From Planctomycetota bacterium (GTDB lineage: Bacteria > Planctomycetota > Planctomycetia > Pirellulales > Thermoguttaceae), in the NCBI GenBank assembly GCA_023397045.1, contig JAEWUR010000618.1:1-7400 (forward strand): a DNA stretch of 7,400 bases, read 5' to 3'. The notes below the pieces were generated by a model, which saw nothing but the letters and a program-made list of their open reading frames with translations, was not told the DNA's origin and made no database searches. A program made the translations under genes and the position numbers. Position 1 is the stretch's first letter, and each line of letters begins with the position of its first letter. This document shows, one piece after another, positions 1 through 6,847 of this stretch.

Positions 1-1140
1 CTTGTCGGCGCTGACCGGTTGACGATCGGCCATGCTGCCCAACAGGGCAAACGTGTCGGCATCCATCGAGACCGACAACGACCGCACGGATCCATCGCCC
101 AGGCCGAAGTTAACCGTGCCGGAATGCTCGCTACCCGGGGCACCCTGAAGGCCGTTGTTCATCAACGGACCAGTGGTGTTGCTTGGGCCAACCGACGTGC
201 TGAAAAGCGTCGCAACACCGCCAACGGCCCATCCATCCTGGCTAAGCTGTTCACCAACGGACGAGCTTCTCGTTCCCGTCGTCGAGGTGTACTTCGGCAA
301 CTCACCGATCATGATCGTGTTCGAAGTGCCATCAACGATCGACTGGAAACCCGTGCTCTGGTTAGGAACACCGAACATTCCCAATCGCTTCGTAACCGAG
401 TCGTTCGTGCCTACAACAGTGCTGTAGGTCGAACTCTGGATCTTGTAGTAATAGCCGGTTGGCGTCTCTGCGGTCGGATCGGCCATCGTCGGACATGGCA
501 AAGCCGGCGCGAACGAAGTACGGCCTGTGCATCCGCCGTAATCCGATCCACCGGTTGTCATGTTAGCGACAATCGTCATACCCGCTTGGTTGTCCACGCC
601 GGCTCGAATCGTGGATCGACGCGTAGGACAATAAAACGACTTAATGTCGGTCGCACCCGCCGTTCCAGAATAAGATCCTGCAACAGCAGCCGCACCGCTA
701 ACGTTCCCGGCTACCGGAAAAGCGAAATTCCACTGCTTGAAAACAGTGTCCATTTCGACATACGGCAGAACCCGCAACATCCAGCTCGTACCGTGAGCAG
801 CCAAGCTCCCTGCGGTGTTAGTGTTCGCCGTTGTTGACTTGGCAACATTCCACAAGTCGACCGGATACGAAGGCGTGCTAGAGGAGCTAGTCGGTGCCGC
901 AAGCTGGTATCCGTAGATGGCTCCCGGCGGGAAGACGCGGTTCGCCTGAGCATAGTTGTGCAACGCCAGACCAATCTGCTTGATCTGGTTCGTGCATGTC
1001 ATTCGCCGGGCGGCCTCGCGCGCGGCTTGGACAGCGGGCAGCAACAACGCAATCAAAATACCGATGATCGTAATAACAACTAATAGTTCGACCAACGTGA
1101 ATGCTGCGCGCCGCACTCGACAAGAGTACACACGTTCCAT
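1..1140 (-). CDS. DUF1559 prepilin-like protein with H-x9-DG motif (3' end cut by window)
   Basis: The frame is open from the ATG at 1140 to the window edge, giving 380 codons with no stop. The N-terminus has a short basic leader (residues 1-13) followed by [16 protein letters not shown], a class III (type IV pilin/pseudopilin) signal with one membrane helix at about 14-36, then the [11 protein letters not shown] stretch typical of the family. A DUF1559 body follows (for example [10 protein letters not shown]), and near the end H339 is followed by D349-G350, the H-x9-DG signature. These proteins are expected to be processed by a prepilin peptidase and exposed on the cell envelope; their precise role is unknown. 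Family members usually end 20-40 residues after the DG, and 30 are seen here, so probably only a few residues are missing. Residue -1 of the expected cleavage site is Ala13 rather than Gly. In-frame ATGs also exist at 1176 and 1182; 1140 is preferred because of its Shine-Dalgarno sequence and the short basic leader. The family call is firm, the function is not. Confidence 0.94.
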   Translation of the reverse strand, partial: MERVYSCRVRRAAFTLVELLVVITIIGILIALLLPAVQAAREAARRMTCTNQIKQIGLALHNYAQANRVFPPGAIYGYQLAAPTSSSSTPSYPVDLWNVAKSTTANTNTAGSLAAHGTSWMLRVLPYVEMDTVFKQWNFAFPVAGNVSGAAAVAGSYSGTAGATDIKSFYCPTRRSTIRAGVDNQAGMTIVANMTTGGSDYGGCTGRTSFAPALPCPTMADPTAETPTGYYYKIQSSTYSTVVGTNDSVTKRLGMFGVPNQSTGFQSIVDGTSNTIMIGELPKYTSTTGTRSSSVGEQLSQDGWAVGGVATLFSTSVGPSNTTGPLMNNGLQGAPGSEHSGTVNFGLGDGSVRSLSVSMDADTFALLGSMADRQPVSADK

Positions 1141-1144
1141 AATA

Positions 1145-1152
1145 CCTCTCCT
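1145..1152 (-). promoter_or_regulatory. Ribosome binding site of the DUF1559 gene
   Basis: The minus strand reads AGGAGAGG, ending four bases before the ATG at 1140 (seven bases from the AGGAG core). It is a strong Shine-Dalgarno match. It decides the start against the in-frame ATGs at 1176 and 1182, which are preceded only by a weak AAGGG. Confidence 0.75.
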
Positions 1153-1208
1153 AAAGTGTCCCAAAAGAGAAAACATCGCCATCGCCCTTATGACGGCTTT
1201 ACTTATCT

Positions 1209-1239
1209 ATTATTAGAACAGAATGAGACGTTTCGTCAA
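1209..1239 (-). promoter_or_regulatory. Candidate sigma-70-type promoter of the DUF1559 gene
   Basis: On the minus strand TTGACG (1239-1234) is followed after 19 bases by AATAAT (1214-1209), matching the -35 and -10 consensus at five of six positions each. The spacer is longer than the ideal 17; shifting the -10 to TAATAA gives 18 bases but a poorer match. The surrounding bases are clearly richer in AT than the rest of the window. Transcription would start near 1202, giving a leader of about 60 bases. It is predicted from sequence alone. Confidence 0.4.
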
Positions 1240-1381
1240 GTGGTAAGTCTGGAGATTATTGGGTAGATCGATGAGCCAGGCCGACAATTCCCCTCTTGTG
1301 GTTTAGCACAAATACGCATTCCCGGGTAAAAAACCGCCCGAGACGCCCCCTCGCCCCGTCCAACGCGGGATTCGTCCCTCC

Positions 1382-1402
1382 GTAGGGTCCGCCTCGCGGA
1401 CC
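1382..1402 (+). repeat. REP-like element, copy 1 (GTAG foot plus hairpin)
   Basis: The copy begins with GTAG (1382-1385), followed directly by a perfect hairpin: GGTCCGC, loop CTC, GCGGACC (1386-1402). A tetranucleotide GTAG at the foot of a short GC-rich palindrome is the architecture described for bacterial REP elements moved by RAYT (TnpA_REP) transposases. The whole 21-base copy recurs as an exact inverted repeat at 1438-1458, so the pair resembles a BIME. No RAYT gene is in the window. Assignment to the REP class is by architecture only. Confidence 0.7.
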
Positions 1403-1437
1403 ATGAAATACCAAAAAAACATCGCTCGCTTCTGCAC

Positions 1438-1458
1438 GGTCCGCGAGGCGGACCCTAC
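1438..1458 (-). repeat. REP-like element, copy 2, exact inverted copy
   Basis: All 21 bases are the exact reverse complement of the copy at 1382-1402, with the GTAG foot at 1458-1455 and the same 7-base stem and CTC loop. The two copies face each other with their GTAG ends outward, across a 35-base spacer without internal similarity. In single-stranded form the two copies can pair with each other (21 bp) or each fold alone. On the treY transcript they lie 32-108 bases after the stop codon and could stabilise or end the message. Confidence 0.72.
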
Positions 1459-1465
1459 TTTCCAC

Positions 1466-1486
1466 AATCCGCAAGCCGGACCCTAG
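1466..1486 (-). repeat. REP-like element, copy 3, decayed
   Basis: This stretch aligns with copy 2 without gaps, in the same orientation and 28 bases away. It differs at five of 21 positions: the foot is CTAG instead of GTAG, one stem base is changed, the loop is CTT, and the far stem end is GATT instead of GACC. As RNA the outer G-U pairs would still allow a weak hairpin. It lies only three bases beyond the treY stop codon. It reads as an older, degraded member of the cluster. Confidence 0.55.
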
Positions 1487-1489
1487 GCT

Positions 1490-4400
1490 CTATTCGGCGG
1501 CAACGCAACTGCTCAACACGGCCACGGGAAAATTGGCCAACACGTCGCCGAGCATCAACGGTGCATCGGCCACAGCCAGTCGCTCGCCCGTGAAAAGGTT
1601 GGTCAACACGCCGGCCGTCCACGGCCGCACGATCAACTGCGTATCTGCCCAGACCGAGGCTGCCAACGGCGGCGTCAACGTCGAATCCGCCGCCATCGTC
1701 AATTTGGCGATCCAGCGCGGCACGACGATTATCGCGACCTCTTGGTCCGCGCCTTCCAAAGGACCCTGCCGACGCGCAAACGCGCAGACGTGTTCGGCCT
1801 TGGCGCCTTGCACTTCCAACGGAATGTAGTCGCCTTGCCGGAACAACTCGGCATGGCAGTGCCGAAATTGAAGCGTTCGCCACGTCAGAAACATCTTCGT
1901 GCGCGGATCGCGAGGATGGCGCGCGAGATACTCCGCGAGACCGAACAACGCCGCATCGCCATGCGAAACATCATGCGCCACGGCATCGAGCAACGCCCGC
2001 CGCCGCCCATAGTCGACCGGCCGCCGATTGTCCGGATCGACCAGGCTGAAGTCCCACATCTCCTGTCCTTGATAGATGTCGGGCACGCCGGGCGAGGTCA
2101 ATTTCAGCAACGTCTGGGCCATCGCATTGTAAAGCCCGACGTCGACGACCTGCTCCTGAAACTGGCGAAAGTCGGCCAAGAACCGATTCCTCGGCTTCGA
2201 CCGATCGTCGAGCACTGCCGCGACAAATGCACGCATCGCCGAATCGTACTCCGAATCGGGATTGATCCAACTCGTGTGAACCTTGGCTTCGTGCGTCGCC
2301 TTTTCCATATAGGCCGACATCCGCGCAGCCAATTCCGCAAGCTCGGCTTCGCCCGGCGATTCGAGCGGCCATACGCCGACAAGGCTCTGGTAGAAAAGGT
2401 ATTCGTCGTTGCGACAGGGCGCGGGCTGCCCGTCAACCTCCCGGTGGTGGCGGCGATTCAATCGCGCCCAACGATTCACCGCCTTCCGCCACACATGCGG
2501 AATCTCCGACAGCACGCCCATTCTCGCCCGGGCGTCCTCGCTCCGCTTCGTATCGTGCGTCGACGTGGCGATCAGCGAGCGCGGCCAGTGCGATTGACGC
2601 GCCAAGTTCTGCCGGTGAAACTCCTCGACGTCGTTCGGCTGCCGGCCGGGGTCGCCGCCCACCTCGTTGAGCGAAGCCAGCGGAAAATACCGATAAAACG
2701 CCGTATCCTCGATCCCCTTGGCCATCACTGGACTCGAAACCTGTTGGAACCGCCCGACGAACATCTCCCGCTCCCGCAGACTGCTCTCATCAACATCCGG
2801 CGGCATCTCGAGCAGGAGCGAATCGCGAATGAAGTCGAATGCGGCGCCATCGATCGTCGGGTTGCGCCGTTTTGCTTGCGCCGTCGCACGACTTAGCACC
2901 AGCCGATCGCGTTCCGAGATCGAATTCCGACGGATATACTTGCGGTAGACCGGAAAACAAGCGAGAATTTCGCGAAGTGCAACCCGAAGCGTGTTGAGCG
3001 TGAAATCGCGCGATCGCCTGTGCCGCTCCGAAATCCGGTTCACCCGATGCGCCAGCAACTGTAAATCGCTCAGCATCGCGGTGCGAACGATCAGCAACTT
3101 CGATTGGTGGATAATGTCGCGAAACACCAACCGTTGATCGACGAACCGGCCGTACTGCTTGACCAACTCCGCCAAACCCGTCGGCTCGACGAACAATCCG
3201 GCGACGCTGTTGAGAAACTCATATCCGGTCGTGCCCGCCAACATCCACTGCTCGGGCAGCGATTCATCAGCCCCGAGAATTTTCTCAGCCACCACGTACA
3301 GCGGAAGTTGCGAGCGGTCGGCACAAGTCAACGCCGTGACGCGCGGCAGAAACGCCGGCTCCAACTCCTGCCACGACGCCGGCCCCTCGGCATCGATCGC
3401 CGGCGGCGTCTCGCCATCAACCGCGGCGACCTCGTTGGGCGACTCGGTCGCACGCCGATACAAATCCTTCCCGATCGCCAGAAGATAGCCCGACTGCAAA
3501 CGCCAAAGGTATTCCGCCGGATCGTACAGGCCGTCGATATGGTCGATCCGCAGCCCATCGACGTCGCCGCGCAACAGCAACTCGAACAGCAGGCGATGAC
3601 TTTCGGCAAACACCTCGGGGTCTTCCATGCAGACGGCCGCAAGGTCGTTGATATCGAAAAAACGCCGGTAATTGATCTCGTCGGCGGCCGCCTTCCAGTG
3701 CGAAAGACGATACACCTGAGCATCCAGCAACTTGTCCAACGGGTCGAAACTGTGCGGATCGTCGACCGAACCGTTCAATTCCGCGACGTTTCGCTCGACG
3801 AACGCGGCGATGGCCGACGAGCTCTCGGTCAACTTGCGCAAACGGCTCTTGATCACCTCTTTTTCGCGTTGTCGCTCGGCCACACGAACCGACTCGATTT
3901 CGGTCCTTGCCGGCAGGTGTTCCAGGGCCGTGATAATGCTCTCCAACTCGCGCAAAGCCTCGGCATCGACCGACTCCGAATCCTTGAGCGAATCAAACCG
4001 ATGCGTCAAGATCGTGCGATAGGTTCGCGGGTCCAACGGCAGCAGCGATTCGTAGTATCGCAGCCCGAACGCGCCGTCGCGATACTCCAACTTCAATTCG
4101 CCCGACTCCAAAACCTGCCCATATTGGTCGCCGAGAATCGGCAGCAACAGTTTGTTGCGCAACTCTTCTTTGATCGGCCGCCAGTCGATGTCGAAAAAGG
4201 CCGCGTGCGGCGAACTCGGACCGTTTTCCAACACGTCGTTCCACCAACGGTTCTCGGTCGGCGCGGCGCTCATGTGATTCGGCACCGTATCGAGAATCTG
4301 CCCGAGCCCTCGACCGCGCAAGGCCTCGACCATCGCCTGGTAATCTTCCGCGGCGCCCAGTGCCGGATTCAACTGCGAGTAGTCGACAATGGCATAGCCG

Positions 4401-4618
4401 TGTTGGCTTCCCGACCGCGTTTTCAGATAGGGCGACGCATACAAATGGCTGACACCGAGGTCGTCGAGATACGGCGCAATCGCGGCGGCATCGCGAAAAC
4501 CCATCCTGCCCGGCTCGAACTGAAGCCGATACGTGGCCGTCGGCCGACAGAACTGCTCCTGAACCCGTCGAGCGACGGCCTCGGCAAGCCATTGCGCCCA
4601 CGCGGCGACGTCGCTCAT
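1490..4618 (-). CDS. treY: Maltooligosyl trehalose synthase (GH13)
   Basis: TreY isomerises the reducing-end alpha-1,4 bond of a maltooligosaccharide to alpha,alpha-1,1, giving maltooligosyl trehalose for TreZ, in the cytoplasm. The 1042-residue product shows the family motifs in order: TATYRLQF (27-34), YASPYLKTRSGSQHGYAIVDY region (60-80), LDTVPNH (109-115), DGLRIDHIDG with nucleophile Asp359, VVAEKILG with acid/base Glu445, KGIEDTAFYRYFPL (634-647), STHDTKRSED with transition-state stabiliser Asp689, and PGVPDIYQGQE (843-853). It is longer than the 720-780 residue archaeal and Arthrobacter enzymes as I recall them. The extra length includes a charged helical stretch (about 210-310) and a segment at about 385-438 between the nucleophile and the acid/base. 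The ATG overlaps the treZ stop as ATGA and has a strong ribosome site, so translation is probably coupled. No frameshift or missing key residue is seen. Confidence 0.97.
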   Translation of the reverse strand: MSDVAAWAQWLAEAVARRVQEQFCRPTATYRLQFEPGRMGFRDAAAIAPYLDDLGVSHLYASPYLKTRSGSQHGYAIVDYSQLNPALGAAEDYQAMVEALRGRGLGQILDTVPNHMSAAPTENRWWNDVLENGPSSPHAAFFDIDWRPIKEELRNKLLLPILGDQYGQVLESGELKLEYRDGAFGLRYYESLLPLDPRTYRTILTHRFDSLKDSESVDAEALRELESIITALEHLPARTEIESVRVAERQREKEVIKSRLRKLTESSSAIAAFVERNVAELNGSVDDPHSFDPLDKLLDAQVYRLSHWKAAADEINYRRFFDINDLAAVCMEDPEVFAESHRLLFELLLRGDVDGLRIDHIDGLYDPAEYLWRLQSGYLLAIGKDLYRRATESPNEVAAVDGETPPAIDAEGPASWQELEPAFLPRVTALTCADRSQLPLYVVAEKILGADESLPEQWMLAGTTGYEFLNSVAGLFVEPTGLAELVKQYGRFVDQRLVFRDIIHQSKLLIVRTAMLSDLQLLAHRVNRISERHRRSRDFTLNTLRVALREILACFPVYRKYIRRNSISERDRLVLSRATAQAKRRNPTIDGAAFDFIRDSLLLEMPPDVDESSLREREMFVGRFQQVSSPVMAKGIEDTAFYRYFPLASLNEVGGDPGRQPNDVEEFHRQNLARQSHWPRSLIATSTHDTKRSEDARARMGVLSEIPHVWRKAVNRWARLNRRHHREVDGQPAPCRNDEYLFYQSLVGVWPLESPGEAELAELAARMSAYMEKATHEAKVHTSWINPDSEYDSAMRAFVAAVLDDRSKPRNRFLADFRQFQEQVVDVGLYNAMAQTLLKLTSPGVPDIYQGQEMWDFSLVDPDNRRPVDYGRRRALLDAVAHDVSHGDAALFGLAEYLARHPRDPRTKMFLTWRTLQFRHCHAELFRQGDYIPLEVQGAKAEHVCAFARRQGPLEGADQEVAIIVVPRWIAKLTMAADSTLTPPLAASVWADTQLIVRPWTAGVLTNLFTGERLAVADAPLMLGDVLANFPVAVLSSCVAAE

Positions 4619-6594
4619 CGCTTCTCTCCTTCATAACCGAACACCAGCAGTTCATACCCCAACAACGTCCCCTCTCCCCTTGGTAGAGGGCTAGGGTGAG
4701 GGCCAGCCAACTCAGTCCCCTCTCCCCTTGGGAAAGGACCAGGGTGAGGGCCAGCCAACCCGGTCCCCTCTCCCTCCGGGAGAGGGCTAGGGTGAGGGCC
4801 GCTCGACTTCGCCCCCCCAGCGCGCCGCCCCCCATAAATCGCATCTTCCGTACTCAGAAGCAATCGACGCCCACCGAGTTCCGCCTCGGGCATTGCCACC
4901 GCCTCGGCCGACAGATTGGCCACGGCCACCAGACCGCGTCCGCCGCCGCGACGTATCATCAAAACGCTCGACAGGCCATCGGTATCGAATAGCCGGGCGG
5001 TCGTATGCCGCCGGTCGCGAAGCGATCGCCATCGCCGCCGCGCCGCCAGCAGATCCCGGTAGAGTCGCCGCGTTTGCGCCTGCATCGATCCCTCGGGCCA
5101 ACGCCAATCGAGCTTCGCCGACGCGAATGTCTCGGGCGACAGCGCATCGGGAATCTCGGTCCCCCACTGGAATTCCAACGCCGCGAACTCTTCCCGACGC
5201 CCCTTCTGCACGCCGGCAACGATCACCGGATCGTCGAACGAGCAGAAGAACGGAAACGGCCGCCGCTCGCCATATTCCTCGCCCATGAACAACAACGGAA
5301 CGCACGGCGAAAGCATCATCAATCCGGCGGCCAATCGATTGGCGGCCGGCGGCACGAGCGTCGCGAGACGATCGCCCATCGCGCGATTGCCGATCTGGTC
5401 GTGGTTCTGGATGCAAACGGTGAACTGCGTTCGATCGCTGCGGCCGACGCGGTTGCCGTGGCGCCGGCGGCGAAACGGACTGTAACACCCGTCGTAGACG
5501 AACACCTTCCGAAACGTTTTGACCAGATGTTCAGGGCGACCGAAATCGAGATAGTAGCCGTCGCGCTCGCCAGTCAACAGGGCGTGGACGCTGTGATGGA
5601 AATCGTCGCTCCAAACGCCGTCGAGTCCATAACCACCCTTCTTACGCGGACGGATCAGCCGAACGTCGTTCTGATCGGTCTCGGCAATCACATGCACCTC
5701 GCGGTGATCGAGGCGCGCCTCGCGCTGAACCACCGCCTGGAGCTCGGCCAGGATATGGTAGGCGCTCAGATCGTAAATCGCGTGGACCGCGTCGAGCCGC
5801 AATCCGTCGATGTGGAAATCGCGAACCCACATCCTCGCGTTGTCGATCGCAAACCGCCGCACCGGATCGCTCATCGGTCCGTCATAGTTGACGGCCTTGC
5901 CCCAAGGCGTGTGGTATCGATCCGTGAAATACGGCCCGAAACAGCCCAGGTAGTTCCCCTCCGGGCCAAGGTGGTTGTAGATCACGTCGAGAAAAACCGC
6001 CATTCCAACGCGATGGGCCGCGTCAACGAATCGCTGGAGCGCCCGGGGTCCGCCATAGCTGTTCTGAACCGCATAGGGATACACGGCGTCGTAGCCCCAG
6101 TTCCGCTCGCCCGCGAATTGAGCGACCGGCATCAACTCGACGGCCGTGACGCCCAGGTCCAACAACTCCGGCAGACGCGGAACGATCGCGTCGAGCGTGC
6201 CCTCGGCCGTGAACGTGCCGACGTGCAATTCATACATCACCAGCTCATCCCGAGCGACGCCTCGCCACGCCCGATCCGACCAGTCGAACGACTCGGGCAC
6301 AAACAACGCCGACGGTTGATGCACGCCCTCGGGCTGCCAACGCGACGCCGGGTCGGGCAAGATCTTCTGATCCGTCGACAACCGGTAGCCGTAACGCAGA
6401 CCCTCGGCAACCTGCGGCTCGCGATGGACGAAAAAACCCTCGTCCTCCGGCGACATCGTCACTTCACGCCGCTGACCAGAATCCCAAGTCACCAACGCAA
6501 CGTCGTTGCATTCCGGCGCCCAAACGCGCCAGACGACGCTGCCGTCGGGCCGCTGCATCGCTCCTTGCGACAATCCATGTGTGTTGCGTCGCAT
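4615..6594 (-). CDS. treZ: Malto-oligosyltrehalose trehalohydrolase (GH13) with repeat-encoded C-terminal insert
   Basis: TreZ hydrolyses the alpha-1,4 bond next to the trehalose unit of maltooligosyl trehalose and releases free trehalose. The 659-residue product has an N-terminal beta-sandwich (about 1-110, with VVWRVWAPECNDVALV), then the (beta/alpha)8 barrel: YELHVGTFT (121-129), VELMPVAQF (152-160), NWGYDAVYPYAVQNSYGG (165-182), FLDVIYNHLGPEGNYL (201-216), DGLRLDAVHAI with nucleophile Asp268, VIAETDQND with acid/base Glu305, and IQNHDQIGNR with Asp399. The small C-terminal beta domain follows. Residues 595-643 come from three tandem copies of a 48-bp palindromic repeat, placed between LLLSTEDAIYGG and the apparent last strand GYELLVFG. 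The ATG at 6594 is the first start after an in-frame TAG at 6634-6636, with a modest AAGGA ten bases upstream. It is the first gene of the operon and overlaps treY by four bases. Confidence 0.97.
   Translation of the reverse strand: MRRNTHGLSQGAMQRPDGSVVWRVWAPECNDVALVTWDSGQRREVTMSPEDEGFFVHREPQVAEGLRYGYRLSTDQKILPDPASRWQPEGVHQPSALFVPESFDWSDRAWRGVARDELVMYELHVGTFTAEGTLDAIVPRLPELLDLGVTAVELMPVAQFAGERNWGYDAVYPYAVQNSYGGPRALQRFVDAAHRVGMAVFLDVIYNHLGPEGNYLGCFGPYFTDRYHTPWGKAVNYDGPMSDPVRRFAIDNARMWVRDFHIDGLRLDAVHAIYDLSAYHILAELQAVVQREARLDHREVHVIAETDQNDVRLIRPRKKGGYGLDGVWSDDFHHSVHALLTGERDGYYLDFGRPEHLVKTFRKVFVYDGCYSPFRRRRHGNRVGRSDRTQFTVCIQNHDQIGNRAMGDRLATLVPPAANRLAAGLMMLSPCVPLLFMGEEYGERRPFPFFCSFDDPVIVAGVQKGRREEFAALEFQWGTEIPDALSPETFASAKLDWRWPEGSMQAQTRRLYRDLLAARRRWRSLRDRRHTTARLFDTDGLSSVLMIRRGGGRGLVAVANLSAEAVAMPEAELGGRRLLLSTEDAIYGGRRAGGAKSSGPHPSPLPEGEGTGLAGPHPGPFPRGEGTELAGPHPSPLPRGEGTLLGYELLVFGYEGEKR
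4624..4631 (-). promoter_or_regulatory. Ribosome binding site of treY inside the treZ tail
   Basis: The minus strand reads AAGGAGAG here, with AAGGAG seven bases before the treY ATG at 4618. It lies within the last codons of treZ (encoding Glu-Gly-Glu-Lys) and settles the treY start at the ATGA overlap. Confidence 0.75.
4667..4810 (-). repeat. Three tandem 48-bp palindromic repeats inside treZ
   Basis: Units start at 4667, 4715 and 4763, each 48 bp: a 38-bp core plus a 10-bp linker. The first two units match at 42 of 48 bases; the cores of the first and third match at 34 of 38, but the third has a different linker. The core holds an inverted repeat, perfect in the third unit (CCCTCTCCC, loop TCC, GGGAGAGGG) and imperfect in the other two, followed by CTAGGGTGAGGGCC. 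In the treZ frame it encodes GPHPSPLPEGEGTGLA, GPHPGPFPRGEGTELA and GPHPSPLPRGEGT. From memory, this sequence type is a dispersed intergenic repeat in many GC-rich bacteria, including planctomycetes; no search was run. The 16-codon period keeps the gene in frame. Confidence 0.93.
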
Positions 6595-6656
6595 TCCACC
6601 CCCATCCTTGTCCTCGAAAAGTCCAACGGCCCCCTATTCGGCCAATCGGCCAAGTC

Positions 6657-6685
6657 AGTATTACGTCGGCCTTGGGGTTCGTCAA
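6657..6685 (-). promoter_or_regulatory. Candidate sigma-70-type promoter of treZY
   Basis: On the minus strand TTGACG (6685-6680) is followed after 17 bases by AATACT (6662-6657), matching five and four of six consensus positions. Transcription would begin near 6650, about 56 bases before the treZ ATG. The sequence GGCC-AATC-GGCC at 6640-6651 lies at the predicted start point; as GGCC is self-complementary it is only a weak operator candidate. It is predicted from sequence alone. Confidence 0.45.
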
Positions 6686-6712
6686 GACTGCCGCGTTGGG
6701 GGGAAACGCCGC

Positions 6713-6742
6713 TTGACGCATCCCCGCGGCGTCTGTTATTTT
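6713..6742 (+). promoter_or_regulatory. Candidate extended -10 promoter of the kinase gene
   Basis: TTGACG (6713-6718) is followed by an 18-base spacer that ends in TGT and then TATTTT (6737-6742), that is, an extended -10 (TGn) plus a four-of-six hexamer. Transcription would start near 6749 and give a leader of about 100 bases. A second AT-rich patch, TATAAAAT at 6840-6847, abuts the ATG and is too close to serve as a normal -10 for this start. It is predicted from sequence alone. Confidence 0.4.
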
Positions 6743-6764
6743 TCTAATTGGTTTTGCAGGCAAT

Positions 6765-6778
6765 GTCGGCAGGCCGAC
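6765..6778. promoter_or_regulatory. Perfect inverted repeat, possible operator or leader hairpin
   Basis: GTCGGC-AG-GCCGAC is a perfect 14-base palindrome with a two-base centre, located about 16 bases after the predicted transcription start of the kinase and 70 bases before its ATG. The two-base loop favours a protein-binding site over an RNA hairpin. No partner site is seen near the treZ promoter. In GC-rich DNA such a palindrome can arise by chance. Confidence 0.3.
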
Positions 6779-6847
6779 CAACGGGAGGCCGGCGAGCAGG
6801 AGTCATCGGCCTTGTATCACCCGACATTTTTTCGCTCATTATAAAAT

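Larger units (their letters stand above)
1141..1489. other. Intergenic region between treY and the DUF1559 gene
   Basis: No credible gene is seen in these 349 bases. The part next to the DUF1559 gene (1141-1260) is AT-rich and holds its ribosome site and candidate promoter. The middle part (about 1261-1381) shows only a short weak stem, TTGTG/CACAA at 1296-1311, and an A6 run at 1328-1333. The part next to treY (1382-1486) is the REP-like repeat cluster. No classical hairpin-plus-T-run terminator follows treY; the hairpins of the repeats are the only candidates for stopping treZY transcription before the co-directional DUF1559 gene. Confidence 0.6.

Noticed and set aside
19..837. 272-codon plus-strand frame at the left end
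   Set aside because: It is antisense to the DUF1559 gene, whose minus-strand frame has the pilin signal and the H-x9-DG motif.
1322..1345. T6 run on the minus strand as an intrinsic terminator
   Set aside because: The bases before it are GC-rich but form no convincing stem, and it is over 140 bases past treY. Only the repeat hairpins remain as candidates.
1382..1458. The inverted pair as terminal repeats of a tiny insertion sequence or MITE
   Set aside because: The 35-bp interior is too short for a typical MITE, no target duplication is seen, and each arm is itself a hairpin with a GTAG foot, which fits REP elements better.
3104..4636. 510-codon open frame on the plus strand
   Set aside because: It is entirely antisense to treY, which has full family motifs. 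The product shows no domain pattern; it is a codon-bias shadow.
4667..4810. The tandem array as a CRISPR
   Set aside because: The conserved part is 38 bp but the linkers are only 10 bp, two of them nearly identical, and the array is translated inside treZ. There is no leader and no cas gene.
3993..4844. 283-codon minus-strand frame with repeated LTLALS-RERG-like units
   Set aside because: It is the second open frame of the 48-bp repeats extended into treY in a wrong frame. The true frames carry the GH13 motifs and catalytic residues.
5005..6747. 580-codon open frame on the plus strand
   Set aside because: It is antisense to treZ and its promoter region. Its product has no recognisable motif and is rich in Arg and Val as expected from reading a GC-rich gene backwards.
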